NCBI GenBank assembly: GCA_023079485.1
Contig: CM041092.1
Span: 10,863,127-10,927,126 of the forward strand
DNA length: 64,000 bases
Source: Archilochus colubris
Lineage: Eukaryota > Chordata > Aves > Apodiformes > Trochilidae
Reading direction: 5' to 3'
Positions within the stretch are counted from its first letter, which is position 1. Each line of letters starts with the position of its first letter. The notes beneath the pieces were generated by a model. That model made no database searches, had not been told where the DNA came from, and saw only the letters and a program-made list of their open reading frames with translations. The translations under genes were made by a program, and so were the position numbers. This document shows, one piece after another, positions 25,101-35,696 of the stretch.

Positions 25101-27887
25101 CAATTACAGCCAAGTTTTATGGACTGGTAGAGGCCCCAGGTGTGACTGTGTTATTACACATCAGCTTCTTCTTATGGGCACTAGAGAATCTACCTAGGGC
25201 AGAGACTTGCAACATGATCCCAGCTTGTGCTGTGAGATATCCCTGACCCTGATACAGATCGGCAGGATGCAAAACTTCCTTAGTTCCAGTATTTAGGGAA
25301 TTGCCTGTTTTGTATCTACCAATAGGGAGCTTCACAGCAATGTCTCCCTGGTGAGATCCCTAACAAAATTCAGTCTCACTTTCTCTCTTTCACCCAGTTG
25401 TATTCTCCTCTTGAGTGCCTTGCCATAACTCAGCAGAGATGTCCTGAAATCAGAGTGCAAGAACTAGCATTTCTACCCAAGTACTTGCAAATGTGCTTGC
25501 ACATGCTCTACAAGCTGTAGAAGCAGCTCAGCCTTGCATCACTGCTACAAGTGTGAGTCACTTGTGTCACACAGGGGAAAAAAAAAAGACATTCTTGCAA
25601 TGCTTTTTCTCTGACTTCCATTTGTAAGAGCTGAGGCTTGGAGAAATCCTATTACTTGTGTGTTGTTTTTGTGTCTGAAGAGCAGCAGGAGGAAGAAAGG
25701 CTAAACCTTCTGGCTCACAGTTTCTCTCCATTTGTGGTGAGCTCTGTTACGTATTGTAAAGTCCCATTGCCCTCAAGCTGGCCTCACTTGGATTTTCATC
25801 TTCATAATACCTAGAGAACAGCCTTTCATTAGAGTCTGTGTGCAACAGTGTTTGTCACACCTTGTTGACTGCCTCTCTAGTTCTTCATAACTACAGTCCT
25901 GTCCTCTCCTGGTTCACACAAAGGCATTTATTTTCTCGATGCTCTGCATAGTTACAAGTGCATGCCTTAGAAAGCAGTGTGTACTCTATTGTATTAGGGG
26001 GACCCACCAAATTATATTGTTTAAGCATGAGAGCTTTTCAAATGCAATGTTCTTATGCTGAATGAGCTAGGTGTTTTTTTCTCTAGAGTTTTTAATGACT
26101 ATGTCTCTTGAAGTTTTAATGGGAAGCCTGTTATATGTAATAATTCCACTGAAGTTTTCAGAGAGAGAAGGTCATGGTTTATTTAAAATGTCAAAATCTA
26201 AAATACACTGACATTTTGCCTTAGTTTTTGATGAGTATTGCTCTGTATTTCAGCATTCAAGGATCTTTTAAATTAATTTAAGTGTCACTATGGCTGGCTC
26301 TCAGCCAGTTTTTGCAATTTCAAAGGAGTTAAAAGCATCCTGAAGTTAATAAAATTTGAGAGAAATAAATTAATGACAGTGTGATATAAAGCTTTTATTG
26401 TAGGAAGTTTTAAGAGTAGTGCATTATCTGTCAGCGGTAAGGTTACTTCTGTTTAGTGTATTCTGAATGACTGCTGATAAAAGGAACATGGCACAAGCTT
26501 ATACCATGGATATGTACAGTTTATCTAGTATTTAGAAATAAGTATCTTTTAGTTGCTACAATTTTTGTCGTCACTTTTTTGAGCAAGCTGCATTGCCCTG
26601 GTTGTGGTATATCCCATAACTGTAAGGAATCAGCTCTACAACATAAGCAAAAATACAGCCTTGTTCTAAAGCTCAAGGACTTCAAATCTGTGTTTTCTGT
26701 TCATATGAACTTGTCGTGTACTATTTTGCATCCAGGTACAAATTTTAGACATTGTTCTGACTACAGGATATTGGTAATATAGAGGCCATTGCCTTCACCT
26801 TCAAAACCAAAAGACTCCTCCATTTGGCCTTCTACTGGGTGCTGTGGCCATGCTTAGTGAGGGATTGTGGAAAAAAAGAAAATGTGAAATTTTTAATCCA
26901 TAAAATGGGGAATGTCTAGAAACCCACATCACTTTTGTGCTCATATAACCAGATTTAGAGTTGCAGGGTTGCAGGGAAAGAGAACTGTGTGTTGCTCTGG
27001 GTGTGGTACTGGAGGAGCTGTAAGAGCTCTGTGCAAAACGAATCTTGTGTCCAGTTCCACCACCTCACCTCTTCTCAAGGCAGGATGGGCAGGTTTCCCT
27101 TCAAGGCTGAGCGTCCAGCCTTGCTCAGCAGCCTCCACGATGAAGGGAATGTGCCCAAGGAAGATACCAGCTTGTCTGAATATCCATGCAGAGTAACTTG
27201 GATTCATCTGGTTCATAGTCCAAGCTGGGAAAGATCTGCATAGACTGATTTATAGTTTGTGATGGTTCTGTTCAGAACAGATTTATCTCTTATGTGACAC
27301 ATTGTGTGACTCCATCAACAAATTCTTGCTTTAAGCTGAGCCTTGTGCTGATGAATTAAAGGATCTGCATGAAAAATATTCAGTCTTGATAAAAGCTTAT
27401 CCTAAAAGAATGTTAATTATTATTGTCCTCTGTAAGTCTTCACAATAAGGAATTACCTGTGTGGTAAAAAGATGTCTGTTTCTAGCTTGAATATCTTGTT
27501 TCTGAAATTCCAGTCATTAAAATATTTTAATGGAAAACATTCTCATCGTATTTTGCCTTTATCTGCATGACTAAGAGCTCAGTGGCATCAGTTCTCTTTT
27601 CTACATATGAATAATTGCCTCCCCATCTTGCTTTTGTTACTTTCTGTAAATGAAGTTCTCATGATCTGTATTCATATCAGATCATTCCAGTAACTTTTAC
27701 TTGAAACCACTTCAGATTTTCAGTCTTTGTTGTGCAAGTTGGGCTTCAGAGTAGGATGGGACCTTCTAGTAAAAAGCATGCCAGGACTGTCCTTCCAGCA
27801 TAGCAAAACAGCCAGGAGCTATTGGGCCAGGTACAAGACCTAAATTAAGCCCAAATTTTCAGTTTACTGCATAGTGTACTCATGGTT

Positions 27888-28780
27888 GAGAGCGAGCTTG
27901 CCAGTGACACCAAAGTGTGTGGTTCACCCAACATGCTGGAGGGAAGGGATACCATTCAGAGGCACCTTGACAGGCTTCAGAGGGGGGCCCATGAAACCAT
28001 GTGAAGTTCAACAAGTCAAAGTACAAGGTGCTGCATTGGGGTAATTCTAAGTACAACTGCAGGCTTGGCAGAGAATGCAGAGCAGTCCTGAGAGGGACTT
28101 GGGGGTGTTGGTTGATGAGAAGCTCAGTATGATCCAGCAATGTGCACCTGCAGTTTAGAAAGCCAACTGCATCCTGGGCTGCATCAAAAGAAGGGTGGCC
28201 AGCAGGTCAAGGGAGGTGATTCTTCCCATCTGCTCTCATGAGACCCTACCTGATGTACTGTGTCCAGGTCTGGGGCCCCCAAAACAGGAAGGACATAAAG
28301 CTCTTGGAATGAGTCCAGAGGAAGGCCACAAAGACAATGAGAGGTCTGAAGCACCTCTCCTGTGAAGATAGGCTGGGAGTTGGGGTTGTTCACCCTGGAG
28401 AAGAGAAGGCTCTGGGGAGACCTAGTAGTGGCCTTTCAGTCCCTGAAGGGGCTACAGTAAAGCTGGGGAAGCTTTGAAACCCTTACCCCTTGTCCTACCA
28501 CCACATGTAGCATGTGGTGGTAGGACAAGGGGTAAGGGTTTCAAAGTGAAAGAGGGTGGATTTAGATTAGATATGAGGAAGAAATTCTTCGGTGTGTGGG
28601 TGGTGAGACACTGGCACAGGTTGCCCAAGGAAGTTGTGGATGCCTCTTCATTCAAGGCCAGGTTGGATGGGGCTTGGAGCAACCTGCTCTAGGGGAATGT
28701 CCCCCTGGCCATGGCAAGGGCATTGGAACTAGATGATCTTTAAGGTCCTTTCCACCCCAGCCCATTCTGTGGTTCTATGG
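27888..28780 (+). mobile_element. Degenerate CR1 LINE, 5'-truncated, with 3' end
   Basis: The beginning translates as a CR1 ORF2 segment (LASDTKV, then LEGRDTIQRHLDRLQ) before stops intervene. Further on, the stretch equivalent to [19 protein letters not shown], the R-K-F-F-like region near 28,580 and the WNRLP-equivalent (CACTGGCACAGGTTGCCC) follow in the right order. The 3' end has the diagnostic GGAACTAGATGATCTTTAAG, TCCTTTCCACC and a short ATTCTGTGGTTCTATGG tail. Multiple stops make it non-functional. The internal palindrome at 28,472-28,546 interrupts the expected CR1 sequence. CR1 copies are normally 5'-truncated, which fits the start inside ORF2. Confidence 0.93.
28472..28546. repeat. 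Perfect 36-bp inverted repeat inside CR1
   Basis: Bases 28472-28507 are the exact reverse complement of 28511-28546 (36 of 36), separated only by TAG. The right arm (containing TAGGACAAGGGGTAA) is normal CR1 sequence: the other CR1 in this window has the same TAGGACAAGGGGTAA at about 59,801. The left arm sits where CR1 sequence of the normal strand sense is expected, so it is the inverted intruder. This is the signature of a quasi-palindrome or template-switch mutation during replication, or alternatively of a fold-back sequencing or assembly artefact. Confidence 0.95.
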
Positions 28781-31700
28781 CAATTTTCATGGTTGAGATC
28801 ATCAGTGCAGAGGGGAAAATAACTACATTTCCAGGAAAGTTCGTATGTGGTTTTGTGGTGTAATTTTTAAGTAAGTTTAATTGCATATTCTGCACCCCAC
28901 TTTTGGAAGATGCCACCTGCCTTATCAGTTCTGCATGCAAATAGGTGCAGTGTTGTTGCTTCAGCTGTCTGTGGGCTTCCAGACAGAATGTGTTTCTCAT
29001 CATGATAAGAAACTGATCATGGGATCTGTTGCACCTGGGAGAACATGGTTGATTTGCTAAGCAGTGTTATCTCTTTTTTTTGCAAGATTTTGATTCACAG
29101 ATCAAAACCTTGTTTGGGACAGCTCTTAAAAGGCATAATACTGATCTTGGTGAATTTGTGGGACTGTTTTATTGGAAGTCTGTGTTTAGCTGTGAGCCCT
29201 GTTTGAGAGGTGGAGAAAAAATTTTATGAAAAATCTATTTGTCTAAAGCCCAGTAGGTTCACAGAGGAATAAAACACAGTTTAATGTTTGTCTTCAGCAT
29301 AGTGTCAAAATTTCACATTCTTGAAAATCTGTGTTACTTTTTTTTTCCCCTCCTCTTCTCTCCCCACTCACTGTTGGCAGGTGGTCATTTGCCCTATGGT
29401 CTTTATCATGTATGGAAATGTGTGGGTGACTTCATTTCCAACTTGATTCAGAAGAGAGCTTCCACCCACTCAGAAATGACAGACAAATGGTTTTATTAGC
29501 CTTTGAGTTGCACGAACTTGCAACCCTTAGTGGCTTAGAGAATTGCTCTTTGAAACAAAAAGAAAGGCATTAGGATGTTTGGCTAACTAAGGGATTTGAG
29601 CAATTGAAGGTGGTTTTGTGCTTCTCCTCCTCCTCTTTGTCCTCTTCCTAAATAAAGGAGCTACTTATTCCACAACTTTATTCTAGGTTTAAAAAATCCC
29701 TGGGGGGTAATAAGAGCCAGTGCTGACTTTTATGTGTGAAAATAACACAGCAAACAATTGATTCTAAATTAAAGTTTGGAAGAATGAGTCAAATCCCTGT
29801 AGAAAAATAACATGGCTGAAAATGCTTCTTTTGTAACAAGGTGATGTCAGAATTCAGAGTTCTGAGTCAAAAAAATTGTCATCGAGTCAACAAAAAAGTG
29901 TCAGACAAATGTGTAGCTTTGTTTTCTTGCCCCGATTTCACTGGAGAAGCATTTTAAAAAGCAAAATACCACCTCCCTCCTTGATGCCTTTATTTCTCCA
30001 AAACTAAGTTTATATTCTGTTCCAAGCAACCTGCCAGGCCAGCTCATTGGAATTGATTTCCTACAGAGCTAATATAATTTTTAAAGATGGTAACTTTAAA
30101 AAGGCAGAGGCAGAATCTTTGACAGCTGTTGCAACTCTGCTTCTTACTCTGAGAATTAGAACAAAGGTGTCTCGTGTCAAAACTAGGTAAGTAGGATGTT
30201 GAACAGATGGTAAATGGTTATGCATTTTTAACAGTTCTGCAAAAGAAGATTTAATCCTGGTTTTACTGGTGAGGGTAGACCCAGGCATGGATAAATAAAG
30301 TGCTGCACCAAATCAAAGTTATATTTGAGGTTCTTGATTTATCTTCTGCTGTTAGACTGTATGGCTTTCACTGTTTTAACATTCGGGTTTTTTCCACAAA
30401 ACAGTTTTTCTATCTATAGTGCTTCTACTCTCTCTGGATAAACTAATGCCTTAGAAATTAATTAGAATGGCTTAGAAATTCATTACAGTGTTTAATTTTC
30501 TGTGGTGGCAAAATATTTGGGAAAGCTCCTGGGCAGTTACAGAGGTTCATGTACCTCAGTTCATGGGGAGAGACTATGGCACTTTCAGTCTCCTGTGGAA
30601 TTTCACTAGCTCTTCAGGCCTTCTCTATTGCACATTTCTGTACTCTGAAAGTGGCAGGATGAAAAATATGTTTCACTGGGAAGAAGAAAAATTAACTTTC
30701 TGGCACCAAAATAGCATGCCTTTTGCTGCAAAATCTCACTGCTGTGAATGTAGAGATTGAAATAAATGTCTTCATAATCTGCAAATAAAAATCTGAACCC
30801 CTTCTTGCAATACTTTTTTGATGCTAAAATACTCCTTTTATGGTCATGCCTGTATTCATCTTCTAGTAGAACAGAAACCTTTGCAGATGTGAACTTAGAG
30901 CCCTCTTAGAGCAGCTTTGATGAGGGTTGGTCAGTTCTTACCATTTTTCTCTGTCCAACCTGCACCTTGTGAGATGGAGATGAGAGACTGGAGATGATGG
31001 ACTCAACAAAGTCCATGGACTCAGGAAAGCTTTGTTTTCCTCCCTGCTGCTGCCCATGGGCTCATCTCTGCCAGGTCAGATACAATCTGGCACTTCTTTG
31101 TCTGTATCTGCATTAAGTTTGTCTTCTGGGTGAAGTGAGAAATCACAAACCACATGTGGTTAAAGCTGATGAAACAGTGTTGTGTCTTTTAAGGAGGGGA
31201 TCCAGCCCCAGTTGAGAGAAGAACTATTTCTTTACTAAGGATACCTGGCAATCCAGAGACAGGTTAGTCAAAGGAAAGGAACAAGTCAGGCTCGTGAGGC
31301 ACTGAAGACAGGGTGAGGACTTTCTTTTTGCAAAGCTTCTCTGTAGCACTTCCTTCCAGGTTGGCTGTGCTTACCTCAGAGCAGGTCAAAGGATATGCCC
31401 ACTGCATATTGGGGTATACTAAGTATTTTATGATATCATACAAATCAATGGCAGCCCCTTCATCCTGCACACAAAATGCATCCATCATAGCAGTAAGCAG
31501 ATAACTGCTGATGCATTTCTCCCTCATCCTTTATGCTGAAAATGTGACATTGCAAAAGGCACAGGTGACATGAAGTACAAACAGCTGTGCAGGAGAAAGC
31601 GGGTGCAGGACTGGACCTTAATATTAGGCTTACAGAGGTGTCAAGGACACTACAGTGCCCTTTTGTCACTTTATAATAAAGTATTTGTTATTTCAAGTTC

Positions 31701-34700
31701 AGGAAGCTGAAACAAAAATAACTTTCTTGAAAGCAGTAGGCTATGTACTGAAGAATTGTATAACTGCCCTTCTACCTCATTTTTCTTTGAACAAAGTATA
31801 CCATTCCTTGAATTTCTAACTACCAAAGTTCTTCCAGATCACAATTGGAAGGACAGGAATAAAGTTAAAATTATTAGTGGTGCTTGTGCAACGCATCCCT
31901 GATGCTTAACGATTATATCCTGTACGTTTCGCCCAGGTGATGGTAGGACTTAAATTATACAAATAAACACTATCCTTAAGCTATAAAGCATGTGTTGCTG
32001 GTAATTCTGCTTATCAGCAGAGGACAGTTATTACTTGATTTATTGCTGTAACTCAAGTTGTTTGGCAGCAATGCTGAAAGGTACTGTACACTCCTGTCAG
32101 GGCCCCCTAAATTATTGTGTTGTAAAACAAATCTTTTCAGTTACTGAGAGAAATAATTGGGAAATGAAAAGGTCAAAATTACGGTATGAAAAACCAGGAA
32201 CATAGTTTAATAGGTTTCCTGTGCTTTGGTGAACAGGCCATCCTGATACTTGCTCATAAGCCATAAAACAGGACTGGTCCTATTTGGGGAATAATTCACT
32301 GTGGTAAATTTGAGAGTCACTGATGTGTCCCAGACATTTTATATGGTAAAGCTTTAAAAATCTCTGGCGGTGGTTATGGTACTGGGAGCATATGCTTTAC
32401 TGTAATTCTCAGTATAGAGGTGGGATAAAGACTGGTAGGCAGAAAAGCTTAGTCTGTTATCAGTTAATATGGAATTATGTGTCTGATGCTATAGGTTTTG
32501 CCCCAACCCATGTATCCTGATTATGATCTGTGTTGTCCCATTGTGTGCTGTTCTTTCCTAAGTTTTCTGTAGTGTAGTGTTAAAAAGAGTAGCTTAAAAA
32601 GAAAGAATATGCTGTCGTGCAGTTAGTTCCTATTGTTTCTCTTGTTTTTACAAGAAAGCCAAAATGGTACTGCATTGCTTGTGATGGAAGGCTGTGAAAT
32701 GGAATTTCTGGTGTACAATCAGGGAGTTATTTCCACAGGATGATTCCCATTTGAGTGGAGAAGCACAGCAGACTTCCCTGTGCCGATCAGCTGCATATTC
32801 TGCTGGAGGTTTTACCTCTCAGGACAGAGGTTTACAAGATGAAACTTTTAACTGCTCTCACAAAGAGGGTGTCTGAGTGCTCCTCTTACCAATGACAGTG
32901 AAGTTATGAAGTCAAGTGGATTTGCTTGGAAGTGAGTTAAGATCTACTGCTGTCATCCAGACCATCAACAACCAATGCTGTAGATAATGTATTTATTTTT
33001 TGGTTTAGTAAAGTGTAGTTGTGAGCCATTGCGAGCCTGCATGTAGCAGTACGGTGATACAGTTAGAATATGTGATACAGAGAACTGTAAATACATTCTG
33101 CAGTGATCTCTGGTTCATTCTGCTGCATGTTTTGTATGTTACTTTCCATTGGTTTTTCCTGTCTCCATCAGATTCAGAGTTGTTGAAGGCCATTTGTAGA
33201 GAAGTAAGGCAAAGTACACATTCTTTCAGCAAATGCAGCATCTCCTGTGCATAGTCAGTTTTAGCTGGTAACTTCTTTGTGAACAAAACAAGCCAGTAGG
33301 ATGATAGGGACTGAAGTGATGGAAAAGTAGAAGGGTGCCATCTTTAGTTGGTGTTGCTCTTTTATCTGGAGAAGCAAATAACTATAACTATGACTGTACT
33401 TCAATGAAGCTTGAGGCACTGGGTTTTCTATCAATCTCTCCTACATACATCTGTAAGCTGAAAATATGTGCTCCAAGTGCTTATGGAGAATCTGCAAGAA
33501 CTGAATAGTTCCTGAGAGCCTCCTTGGACCATTTAGTCACTGTCTATAAACATGCAACAGGGTGTGAAGTTGTATGGGGCTATTTTTATCAAAATGAGAT
33601 AGGGAACTTTTTATCTGAGAGATCAGAATACTCAATGATTTAAACTTTGGGAGACAAAAACACAAAGGAATACACTATTCCATGAGACAGTTTGTATTTA
33701 GTAAAATTTATGTTGCTATGATAGATACACACCTTCTATCTACATAATATAGATAGAAATAGATATATATTGCTTTGTTCCTTTTACATGCATAAGATGT
33801 AAGACCCAAAGGATCAAAAATAAGTATTCAGCTTTCTCTACTGGCATTTTTTTCAATGTACAATTCACCTGATCTGAAGAAATCTGAGATTAATATCCTG
33901 TTACAGAGGAATTCTTATAAAGGTCTCTGTCTCACTTGACAGTGTAATCAGTGCAGCAGAACCTCGTTAGTCTCTGTTTTGTCTTGAGGAGGTTGGAGTG
34001 TGTCTGCCCAGTGTCTGACTCTGTGTCTGTTTCCCACTTTTTACCTGGGGAAGCTGTTTCAAAAGCTATTTCTAACATCATGTTCACAAAGGCTTCCTTG
34101 AAGGCACAAGAATGTTGACAGCAGGAAAACAAGCCAGAAACATGGCTGTAGCTGGAAACATATTAAACCTGAGAGTCTGCCAGCACACAGGCCCACTGGA
34201 TTTATTGCTTAGGAAAGGACACTCCTGAGCAGGAAAAAGCATCTGAGGAATGGACTAGCACATCATTGCAAGGAAAGGCACAAAGTCTCTTGAGTATAAA
34301 TTCCATAGATTTATGTTCTTAATTTCAACATTGGACTTGATGATTAAACTCTGTCCTCTTTTGCTACACTATCCTTTGAAGACTTTGGATGCTAAAAAAA
34401 CTGTCCCCTTATAAAACTCCTTTCTTGCTGCCTTTTCTTTTTTCATTAGGGTCCTCTCTTGATTTTACCACCACTAAGCTAAGTGCTTTGGATTTTTCAT
34501 TGTTTTCTCTTTGTGTTGTATTATCTGTGGCAGCAGTTTTGGGAGCATAGCTGAGCTGAGCCTGTGTAGGTGAGACAGGGCATTGGCAAATCCAATACAG
34601 AGCTGGATATGCATATAAATAGCCCCGACTGCTCCAGCTTGAGGTCTTTAAAGCTTATGGGGTGTGTCTGTGTAGAGAAGAGAGGGTTTCCTGAGGTTTT

Positions 34701-35283
34701 ATCAGATTGTTTTTCTGCACTGGAGCCAAAACTGCTTTCTGAACAGAGCTTTCCTGGTTTTCACCATGAAAAAAATGTGACGTTTTTAATGGTACCATCA
34801 GTGAGGAGAGTATTAAAATTCTGATGTAGGTAGAACACAGAAGGACGGAGGGGCTGGAGAAATCTCTGGTGGTAGTTCTGCCACAGACTCCTGCCATTTG
34901 GTCAATTTTCTTGAAATCTGAATTTGCCTTTTTTGCTTTTGCATATTTAGATAATGAATCCCTCAGGCCATGAATGATCTTATTGTGATGATGATGTATT
35001 AGACAGGGAAAGTTCCTGATGTTGGTTATGTATCTTGGCACACAAAAAAGGGTATTGATATGTTGTTATGATCCACAGGTGACTGCAAGAGAGCAGTACT
35101 AAAGAGGTCAGATTTGCATTTATGGAACTGTGTTTTAGAAACACTCAGTTTAGTCCCTGCTCTGCTGCCATGTGAAGCCAGTGGGAGCTTTGCCTTTTAT
35201 CTGCATTGGAACAGAATTAGGCTTGAGAGGAATGAATTTTAAAACGTCACCTTTTGCGAGAAGGAAAGAGTCCTGAAAAACAT
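28781..35283. other. Gene-free AT-rich DNA
   Basis: Nothing gene-like is recognised. Several T- and C-rich tracts end in CAG, for example about 29,337-29,380, without a convincing exon after them. A degenerate TAGA-type simple repeat is listed separately. Short frames on both strands have no family resemblance. Confidence 0.65.
33718..33772. repeat. Degenerate TAGA/TATC simple repeat
   Basis: Units such as ATGATAGATACA, CTTCTATCTACATA and ATAGATAGAAATAGATATAT alternate between TAGA and its complement TCTA. It looks like an eroded tetranucleotide microsatellite with an internal strand switch. Boundaries are approximate. Confidence 0.6.
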
Positions 35284-35406
35284 CTCTGTAGTGATCTACT
35301 GGTGGGGTAGCATCCTTTCTCTGGGTTACAGTTAGATGGGTGAGGAAGGAAGATAAATTAAGGGGAGATAAAAAGGATGCCACCCCATCAGTAGATCACT
35401 ACAGAG
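35284..35406. repeat. Long inverted repeat, 35-bp arms, 53-bp spacer
   Basis: The left arm (35284-35318, beginning CTCTGTAGTGATCTACTG) and the right arm (35372-35406, ending CAGTAGATCACTACAGAG) are reverse complements at 33 of 35 positions. In a + strand transcript one of the two differences would be a tolerated G-U pair and the other an A-C mismatch, so the stem would be nearly continuous. The 53-base spacer is purine-rich and unpaired. It matches no repeat family I know. It could be an old template-switch or inverted duplication, a tiny MITE-like insertion, or a hairpin RNA source. Confidence 0.93.
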
Positions 35407-35679
35407 CTCTTTTCCAGGCACAGGGTTCATAGCATCCACCTTGTGTCTAGTGCATATAATAGGAGAGCAAACTGATAATCCCTGGTACTCCTGAGTGTGC
35501 CGTTAATGCAACAGAGGAGATCATGAAGAAATAAGGGCTTCCCGGGAAGCTGCATTTTCTTCATGTTGTTTAAAAAAAAATTAGGTGGAACAGGGTACTT
35601 TTTTGGGGTGTGTGTGATAATTAGTTTCTGATACAGTTTTGACAGCATTGCACAATAATCAGTAACAGCTATGCAAAGC

Positions 35680-35696
35680 TTTTTTTTTTTTTTTTT
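35680..35696 (+). repeat. Poly-T run (17 nt) followed by CAG
   Basis: Seventeen consecutive T precede CAG. Read on the minus strand it is a poly-A run, as left by retrotransposed RNA, but no retrocopy is recognisable next to it. As a splice-acceptor mimic it leads to no known exon. Confidence 0.85.

Larger units (their letters stand above)
15731..27887. other. Gene-free DNA with simple repeats and a possible conserved block
   Basis: No gene or interspersed repeat is recognised beyond the items listed separately. The longest ATG-initiated frame is 24,229-24,693 (about 154 codons); its translation has a hydrophobic segment near the C-terminus but no family resemblance, and a frame of this length is expected by chance in 64 kb of AT-rich DNA. 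Several pyrimidine tracts ending in CAG look like splice acceptors but lead to no plausible exon. Confidence 0.65.

Noticed and set aside
28933..28940. Octamer motif ATGCAAAT, also at about 13,885 and as ATTTGCAT near 35,111 and 40,749
   Set aside because: A few copies of an eight-base AT-rich motif are expected by chance in 64 kb and they do not cluster.
29337..29391. T- and C-rich tract ending in GGCAG, a strong splice-acceptor look-alike
   Set aside because: None of the three frames after it gives a recognisable peptide, and no donor site of good quality was seen downstream.
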